Shown in pieces: positions 57,139 to 64,000 of a DNA stretch of 64,000 bases. Every line of letters starts with the position of its first letter. The first letter of the stretch is position 1. The notes under the pieces are model-generated. The model did not search any database. It was not told where the DNA came from and was given only the letters and a program-made list of their open reading frames with translations. The translations under genes were made by a program, and so were the position numbers. The DNA is from Aporrectodea caliginosa (Eukaryota; Annelida; Clitellata; Crassiclitellata; Lumbricidae): positions 1,516,229 to 1,580,228 of the forward strand of contig JACEVL010000099.1 of assembly GCA_020284085.1 (NCBI GenBank). Direction: 5' to 3'.

Positions 57139-57440
57139 CTCACTCCTTCTTTTTTCCTTTTCGTTACTCCTTTCCTCCTCCTCCTCCTCCTCCTCCTCCT
57201 CCTCCTCCTCCTCCTCCTCCTTCTCTCCTCTTCTTCATCTCTTATTCTTCCCCTCCTGCTCCTCCTTTTCCTCCTCTTCCTCTTCTCCTCCTCTTCCCTC
57301 CTCCTCCTTTTCCTCCTCTTCCCCTCTTACTCTTCTTCTCCTCCTCCTCCTCCTCTTCCCCTCCTCTTTTCCTCCTCGTCCTCCACGTCCTCTTCCTCGT
57401 CCTCCTCGTCCTCCTCCTCCTTTTTCTTCTTTGTCAACGC
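57139..57440 (+). repeat. 300-bp polypyrimidine tract (CTC/CTT)n
   Basis: Almost uninterrupted C and T on the plus strand, with a purer CTC core at about 57176-57220. Encoded frames are low complexity. Confidence 0.95.
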
Positions 57441-57820
57441 AGAGCTTTTTTAAGTATTCCTGTCTTTGAAAAATAACACGCTGATTTACATATTAGGCCC
57501 CACCTACATTGTGTATCTTGTAGCATCTTTTCTTTTCTTTACAGTATTGCAAAACTCCTCATTCGACAGTAAAGTAATCAGATGTTACAGTACAGGCCTA
57601 ATACAGGCCTTATAAATGTAGTTATTGTTATAATGTACGACATTAGGCCTACATGTTGCGTAACAAAACTTGATGTTGTGCCTTGATGGTATTAGCCACT
57701 TAGAAGCATCGAATTACGCACTGCGTGACCTTACTGTTCGGTTAGTAGGGCCACTTCGCTCATAGTCATTATATAGATATTAAATGAAAATATTCCCATA
57801 TTGACAGACTACAGCTCTGC

Positions 57821-57824
<4 letters not shown>

Positions 57825-57871
<47 letters not shown>
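57825..57871. repeat. (AT)n microsatellite
   Basis: Alternating AT, followed by a TGTGTG/TATG-rich stretch to about 58000. Confidence 0.95.
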
Positions 57872-57875
<4 letters not shown>

Positions 57876-58011
57876 GTGTAGGTAGGTGTGTATGTGTGAA
57901 TGAATGTGTGCATGCATTGCTGCATGTATGCATGTAATTCTGTAATTATGTATGCATGTATGTGTGTATACATGTATATTCATACATATGCATCTATGTG
58001 TAGGCGTTATG

Positions 58012-58532
58012 CAGTGTTGGGTACTAGTTAAATAGTAGGCCTAATTATTATTTAAATAGTATTTAAATATTTCATAACTACATGTACTTCACTATTTAAA
58101 ATAGTTATATAAAAGGACCTATTGAAATAGTATTTAAATAGTATGTTCGTATCTGTCATTTATTACCAAAGTAAATAGTAAACCACCAGCAGTAGAATAC
58201 ATATAAATTCTATTCAGTGTTTCGGAAGACAGACTATCTAGTCACGCAGCACTAATTCTCAAGGAATCGCTTATCCGATGAAACTTTTGAACAGTCGCGC
58301 ATACTTACAGGTAACCCAGTACTACCTGAATGTTAATACAGTAGAAAATTGCAAGCTTTCTAAACAATATTCTGTAACTAAAACTGATAATAGCTAAATA
58401 GTTTTTGAATAGTCATGTGGTATTTGCAATAGTCCACAGTTATTTACTATTTTAAATGCTATTTAGATAGTTTTCAACATATAGGGCCTAGGCCTACATT
58501 CTATTTCACCCTGACTATTTATCACAACACTG
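58012..58532. mobile_element. hAT-like MITE (521 bp), TTTAAATAG-rich
   Basis: CAGTGTTGGGTACTAG (left) and, reversed, CAGTGTTGTGATAAATAG (right). The interior is full of ATTTAAATAGT and CTATTTAAA motifs. The flanks GCGTTATG and GCTATTATG suggest a decayed 8-bp duplication. Two TAGGCCTA copies lie inside. Confidence 0.65.
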
Positions 58533-59110
58533 GCTATTATGCGTGAAATGCAATGACGTTAAACCAGTGTCTGGGAAGACGACTTGAAAATATTATCGCA
58601 CTCAGGATACATTTCACGTATACCTTCTAACAGCTGTAAGGCGTTCTATAGTCTTTAAGGGCAGACTTTAGGTCACAGCCTACATGGAAGCCTATTTTTA
58701 GTCTTAACATAAAATCCACATAAGGCGGTTACTTGTTATAAGCGCTGTTCGAATTTCAGAAAATTTCTAGTTGCGGTGACGCATAGCCGTGACTTGTTTA
58801 CACCGGCCAAATTGTCTAAAAGCGTTCGCGTGCTTATACGTTTGTTTGTATGCGTGAATGTCTGTGTGTGTCTGCTTAAAGACGATGTGTAGGATTTTAA
58901 GTGCCTTTGTGCGGTCTTCTATGCGTGCTCGGAACGCCACAGAACCCTGACGAGAAATTTCCTGCCTAAAGTCAAGAGACCGTAACGCCGCCCGGATGCT
59001 CAGCGGACCGGACGAGCGGGTGAGCAAGCAAGCGACGACGGCCGCGGCAACGGTAACACCTGTCGCATTGATCGGTCCCCTGCCATCTGTGCACGGATGG
59101 GCAGACATAT

Positions 59111-59112
<2 letters not shown>

Positions 59113-59187
<75 letters not shown>
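59113..59187 (+). repeat. (CA)n microsatellite
   Basis: About 36 CA units; the cysteine/valine and histidine/threonine frames across it are artefacts. Confidence 0.97.
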
Positions 59188-59191
<4 letters not shown>

Positions 59192-59387
59192 TATATATAA
59201 AATATACTTACTTACTCACCTAAGCTATCTATTAACAGATGGCTTTGGTGTCTCATCCCGTGGTTAACTTTGGCATTGTCGCTTCTCATGCCAACCGCTT
59301 TTTAACTTATAACCACTGAGCCATAACCATATTTCTCCTTCATTCCGCTCACTCTAATGTCTAACTGTCATGTCATTGGCTCTGGTT

Positions 59388-59600
59388 GATGGTTGAATCG
59401 TAACACGCTGGCACGAATATCAGAAGGACCCGGGTTCGATACTCGCTAGTCCCATAAGGTTGACTCAGCCTTAAACTTCCTATGGGGCGACTGTAAAATG
59501 AACAGTTGGACAGATGGGCGCCTTGCAGGCTGCCATACGGTTAAATTCGACTCCTGTTAAACTTGTTATCGTCTGTCACTACTACATCGTGTAATTTTAC
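59388..59600 (+). mobile_element. tRNA-derived SINE, family B
   Basis: GGTTGATGGTTGAATCGTAA (box A region), CCGGGTTCGATACTCGCTAG (box B), CCCATAAGGTTGACTCAGCC, GGACAGATGGGCGCCTTGCA and ACTCCTGTTAAACTTGTTAT. This is the reference copy for the family here. Confidence 0.8.
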
Positions 59601-59844
59601 TGCCTAGTGTGGCTGCAACGAACAGAGTTATCCACAAACCCTGGAAACTGTTTTGGTTACTTATCCATCAGCCGCTTTCAACTCGATCTCATTGCTGCGC
59701 GTTGTTGAGTCCAAATAGAGAACACTGGGCATCATTATGGTTGCAGGGCTCTTTAATAATTATAGGCCAATTTTTTTTACAATCAGTGGGGTTTGACTAT
59801 AAGGGTCGAAGCCCTCAAACTACAGCAAGTCCAACCCTCTAACT

Positions 59845-60011
59845 CAGTGGCGGCGCCAGGATTTCAGGTTTGGGGGGGGGCTAAAAGCTCAAAAAGCCAT
59901 GGTAAGTTATTCCCATTGGAATGCGACGACTTTTTGCATAAAACCTTTCCTTTTTGGGGCTGAACCGTTAGTTAGGGGCTAAGCTGGGCTTAGCCCCTGG
60001 CGCCGCCACTG
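59845..60011. mobile_element. hAT-type MITE, 167 bp
   Basis: Perfect 16-bp inverted ends CAGTGGCGGCGCCAGG, flanked by a perfect 8-bp duplication CTCTAACT (59837-59844, 60012-60019). It has internal GGGGCTAA repeats. Near 37113 an isolated CAGTGGCGGATCCAG resembles one end of such an element, without a partner. Confidence 0.9.
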
Positions 60012-60331
60012 CTCTAACTATACAGGACCAACCATGCAGTTACGTGAACTATTGGGGAATAAACTATAGTCTATTTACACATCATCGTAACTTCTGCCAT
60101 ATGCCCGTAGGGGTCGAAGAGGATTTAATTTCTAAGAAGAGGGCAACTAACATGGTTGTATACGCTAATGTAGGCGTACATGTAGATATACAAGAGACGC
60201 GAGTGAATCGAAACGGTACATAAATTCCAATTAGTCGATTATAATTGCATTATGAGCTTACTACATAAATTACATCACATCGTGGCTCACCCTTCCGTAT
60301 AGGCCTAATCGTGTAGGGCCAAATGACAAGC

Positions 60332-60376
60332 GGCTCTACATAAACTTTCAATATTTATGAAAGTTTATGTAGAGCC
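60332..60376. repeat. perfect 19-bp hairpin with 7-nt loop
   Basis: GGCTCTACATAAACTTTCA, ATATTTA, then the exact reverse complement. No T-run terminator context is expected in a nuclear genome. It may be an excision scar, a tiny fold-back element or a small-RNA precursor; the sequence does not decide. Confidence 0.85.
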
Positions 60377-60623
60377 TTGAGTTCTGACAAATTGCGCGGC
60401 TGCTTCTTTGATTCCGAATTAGGATTTAATTGTTTTCTTGGCAAGTCCTCCACTTGGGAAGGAACCTAGTCCCTATATATGCGGTGACCTCCTGGCTGTG
60501 TGCATTGATGCAATAACCTCGGCCTCAGCAGTCTATATAACCACTGGTGGATCTAAGGGGGAATCAGACCATGACCCCATCTCGGAATTTCCATGGGCTT
60601 GGTCCTTCTATCAGGACCTCACA

Positions 60624-61500
60624 NNNNNNNNNNNNNNNNNNNNNNNNNNNNNNNNNNNNNNNNNNNNNNNNNNNNNNNNNNNNNNNNNNNNNNNNNNNNN
60701 NNNNNNNNNNNNNNNNNNNNNNNNNNNNNNNNNNNNNNNNNNNNNNNNNNNNNNNNNNNNNNNNNNNNNNNNNNNNNNNNNNNNNNNNNNNNNNNNNNNN
60801 NNNNNNNNNNNNNNNNNNNNNNNNNNNNNNNNNNNNNNNNNNNNNNNNNNNNNNNNNNNNNNNNNNNNNNNNNNNNNNNNNNNNNNNNNNNNNNNNNNNN
60901 NNNNNNNNNNNNNNNNNNNNNNNNNNNNNNNNNNNNNNNNNNNNNNNNNNNNNNNNNNNNNNNNNNNNNNNNNNNNNNNNNNNNNNNNNNNNNNNNNNNN
61001 NNNNNNNNNNNNNNNNNNNNNNNNNNNNNNNNNNNNNNNNNNNNNNNNNNNNNNNNNNNNNNNNNNNNNNNNNNNNNNNNNNNNNNNNNNNNNNNNNNNN
61101 NNNNNNNNNNNNNNNNNNNNNNNNNNNNNNNNNNNNNNNNNNNNNNNNNNNNNNNNNNNNNNNNNNNNNNNNNNNNNNNNNNNNNNNNNNNNNNNNNNNN
61201 NNNNNNNNNNNNNNNNNNNNNNNNNNNNNNNNNNNNNNNNNNNNNNNNNNNNNNNNNNNNNNNNNNNNNNNNNNNNNNNNNNNNNNNNNNNNNNNNNNNN
61301 NNNNNNNNNNNNNNNNNNNNNNNNNNNNNNNNNNNNNNNNNNNNNNNNNNNNNNNNNNNNNNNNNNNNNNNNNNNNNNNNNNNNNNNNNNNNNNNNNNNN
61401 NNNNNNNNNNNNNNNNNNNNNNNNNNNNNNNNNNNNNNNNNNNNNNNNNNNNNNNNNNNNNNNNNNNNNNNNNNNNNNNNNNNNNNNNNNNNNNNNNNNN
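60624..61500. other. assembly gap (877 N)
   Basis: Unresolved bases. Open frames crossing this interval have no meaning. Confidence 1.
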
Positions 61501-62358
61501 CGTAAGAACGTTGTTTTCCTGCGACGCCCAACTTTTCAAGTTGGTGAGAGATGAAGCTGAGTTTATGATGCGCTATTATTGTTATCATGCCATCAGAAAT
61601 GTGGATCAAAATTTAATGCTTCCGTTACGGTCATTTTATTCCATCCGCAAAATCCCTGGACACCGCACTCAGAACGTCGTAAGAAGTAAATGGCGAACTT
61701 ATAAAATAACTCTCCTCCTTTCTGGATGAATATGTGTCAATGTTGTCGATCAGCTCTGAGAACTGCATGGATGCATCAACCACTTCCATTCGGTTTAGAA
61801 GGGCAACAATATTGCGCTCTATTCAAAACTTCTAGCATAACCAGATATTTTTGTCTCATATTTTAATCTTCAATTTTTGTCTCATGTTCTGTCTTATAAT
61901 TATCTTTCTCTCATATTTTTGACTTTGTCTTTTGCCAAGAAAAACGTGCTGTAGTGACACACAATAAATAAAATTTCAGTTTATGCTTTTAAATTTCAAA
62001 TTCCGTTATGCTAAAATGATATTTTGTATCTTTGATAAGAAAAATGATCTTCAAATAAGATTAACTATATCAAATGCCACTAGGAAATAGACTGTTGCAT
62101 CTGTTAGGTGACGGGGCTCGCAACACACGTTGACGCCGAGAACATACTCTCGATGGTATATATAGGCTATTTTCAAATTACTTTTCATTGCGGGTTACTC
62201 TTCTAAAGTAATGACCCCTTCAAAATCTTCGAGACTGAGGCAAACTTAGCTCTCTGCAAATAGATCACATTTCGATAAAAATTCTCTTTCTGAAATATTA
62301 CTGATTGGCCAGTGACTAAAATATCAGATTAGGTTGAATGAACGAATACAATCTTACA

Positions 62359-62622
62359 CTAAGCCATGCAATGGGCCCTCTTATCCATTTTTTCAGTCCA
62401 AGTACATGTACACCGTGTCCTGACAGTTTCTGTCGTATACCCTCTCCAGTTTCCTTTTAAGCGGATCATTTTCTCCATGCAGCATCGTTTTGTGACCTCT
62501 TTAGGCAACTCGTATGAGTAGTTCTTTGTTGCATTGGCCAAGTAACTGTTCTTAATTAGGCACAATTGGCCTGTTGAATGTTTATAGAAACTGTGGCCAT
62601 CGGGGAAATAACACGAGTGCAT
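62359..62622 (-). CDS. cysteine-rich ORF, possible IL-17-like cystine-knot end
   Basis: An 87-codon frame from an ATG at 62622 to TAG at 62359. It contains SYELPKEVTKRCCMEKMIRL, then GYTTETVRTRCTCTW and a short basic tail. The order CC, then a hydrophobic strand, then Y..ETV..xCTC near the C-terminus resembles invertebrate IL-17 family ends, though Spaetzle-like knots are an alternative. There is no signal peptide, so upstream exons would be needed. An acceptor-like TTTCCCCGATGGCCACAG at about 62591 could start a shorter exon (62590-62359, phase 2). It may equally be a pseudogene or a chance frame. Confidence 0.3.
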   Translation of the reverse strand: MHSCYFPDGHSFYKHSTGQLCLIKNSYLANATKNYSYELPKEVTKRCCMEKMIRLKGNWRGYTTETVRTRCTCTWTEKMDKRAHCMA

Positions 62623-62691
62623 GAAGGTTGGATCATTTCAGCATGCTTTGGCGAAAAAAAGGGATGAGAGAGGTACAGAAAGCATAGCAGG

Positions 62692-62758
<67 letters not shown>
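62692..62758 (+). repeat. (ATA)n microsatellite
   Basis: A pure AAT/ATA trinucleotide run of about 67 bp. Confidence 0.97.
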
Positions 62759-62759
<1 letters not shown>

Positions 62760-63264
62760 TCCAGCGCTTGTCAGTAGCTATACAGCGCTTTAACGCGATC
62801 GCCTTTCGTGGTTCTTTTATGCAGCCGGATCTGGTCGAGGGATAAACCGATAAACCGTTCCAGAAAACCATCTTCCTTTCTCCGGATAATAGTTTTGATA
62901 GCCTGAGGGATTAGTACTACCTCGGGTAAAAAAAAAAATAATCGGTCCTCATTTAAAAAAAATTGGAATTGCCAAGTGCAAGAAAACTGAAGTCGAATGA
63001 TCAGTTTGAATACGAACGGAGGACTGCATCTAATCCATTCTATTCAAATGAAATCCCATCAAATCCAATCATAGTGATCGACACGGGGCACTATAACAGG
63101 CGGATTTAACATCCTCTATACCGATTACAAATTTCTAATTGCCACCCCTTATTTATCTGCCCCAAAGTATTAACTTTAAAGACTCTAGTAAAATATGACG
63201 GACCATTAATTTGGCGCTGTTTAATTAATTATGGATCTATCTTTGATTCGTAGCGGTGTATTAT

Positions 63265-63536
63265 AACTGACCGAAGAGTCCTAAGGTTCGGACCATCTTA
63301 TGAGCTTAACCGAGCATTCTCTGTGGTAGGCCTTAGGGTTTGGAATAGCCTCCCTCGGGAGCTACGCCTGTTCCCTAGATCATGTACTGATACTTTTTTT
63401 ATGGCCATTTGAAAACTTACCTTTTTGCCCGGACTGGAGTTGAGAGCGCTTCTGAGTAGGCCTAGTTACCTTGAAGGGGCGCTATATATAAATATTGGAA
63501 TGAATGAATGAATGAATGAATGAATGAATGAATGAA
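63265..63536 (+). mobile_element. L2-type LINE 3' end
   Basis: The plus strand reads RRSYGLSRAFSVVGLRVWNS then LPRELRL, the APxxWNxLPxxLR motif at the C-terminus of L2/CR1 reverse transcriptases, with a stop before KLTFLPG. The tail is GGGGCGCTATATATAAATAT and (TGAA)n. A GGCCTA insert sits in the tail at 63457-63464. Confidence 0.85.
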
Positions 63537-64000
63537 GATCAACAATTTTGGATTCCAGTCGATCCAATTTGATGTTCCTCATATCCCTTCACTTCCTCTT
63601 GACTTTTGTGAATCGGTATGAGTGTCGTAAGACAAGGATTTTCCAGATTGATTTCACGTACCGTACTCGATTCCTACACAACATGTATCGAAACAAATAG
63701 CCCAGTCTCATACTAAATGCTTCAATATTCTTCTGGGCTCTACCCCGCACCCCTCAGATGAGTTTTCGAGCTCCCCAGACCCCAGTGTTAGGGTCTTTGT
63801 GCACTCGTCGCGCTCTATCCCAGGGCCTCTCTATTTTCATCCAGCTGTACGGGACGCTCTTTGGCTAAAATGCGCCACCTTCTGGATACGAATGCTCATT
63901 GATGACTCCTATTCGGGGCAAATAGGCCTGGCTACAAATTTTGCGTTTGAAAGTTGCATAAGAATGCGCTATACAAATGGTGAATTGTATGTATATTCAC
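63537..64000. other. no recognised feature to the window end
   Basis: Nothing supportable. GCGCTATACAAATGGTGAAT near 63967 resembles yet another retroelement tail, but the preceding sequence does not match the L2 copies. Confidence 0.3.

Noticed and set aside
58767..59223. Cys/Val and His/Thr repeat frames
   Set aside because: Translations of the (CA)n microsatellite.
60438..61729. Long open frames across N bases
   Set aside because: They are created by the assembly gap. The short real sequence at either side matches nothing I recognise.

Overview
The window is nuclear DNA from an animal, most likely a marine invertebrate. It has split genes with GT-AG introns, LINE and tRNA-derived SINE copies, many short DNA transposons and long microsatellites, and no operons or bacterial signals. 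The species cannot be named. The excess of the palindrome TAGGCCTA and the style of the repeats look deuterostome-like to me, but that is only an impression.

Four genes can be assembled exon by exon, each with consistent splice phases. (1) A TMUB1/TMUB2-type membrane ubiquitin-like protein, minus strand, 6814-8437, 2 coding exons, 371 aa. (2) TDP-43 (TARDBP/TBPH), plus strand, 11530-15238, 4 coding exons, 449 aa, with a long U/G-rich 3' flank. (3) A small two-immunoglobulin-domain surface protein with a signal peptide and a GPI-anchor-like tail, minus strand, 24430-19937, 4 exons all joined in phase 1, 252 aa. (4) A TTLL6/TTLL13-type tubulin polyglutamylase, plus strand, 32424-50708, 15 exons, about 1003 aa, including a 41-nt exon. 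Two weaker candidates are a first exon at 248-92 (minus) and a cysteine-rich ORF at 62622-62359 (minus) whose C-terminus resembles IL-17-type cystine knots.

Layout: 0-3 kb, candidate exon and an L2-type LINE; 3-17 kb, TMUB and TARDBP with few repeats; 18-24.5 kb, the Ig gene, rich in TAGGCCTA; 24.5-32 kb, intergenic microsatellites and a piggyBac-like element; 32-51 kb, TTLL with transposons and a 1.7-kb 21-bp minisatellite in its introns; 51-64 kb, repeats, a CpG-dense block, an 877-bp assembly gap and another LINE end. The genes share no obvious pathway.

Most unusual: the 8-mer TAGGCCTA occurs 26 times by my reading, where about one is expected by chance. The copies cluster in 17.9-24.3 kb and 52.2-63.5 kb and are absent from the TMUB/TARDBP and TTLL gene bodies. 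In three repeat families, comparison with sister copies shows TAGGCCTA as a clean 6-bp gain at a TA (TA becomes TA-GGCC-TA), as if 4 bp had been inserted with a TA duplication. The window also holds a series of non-autonomous hAT-type elements with 8-bp target duplications, one of them next to its own empty-site copy.
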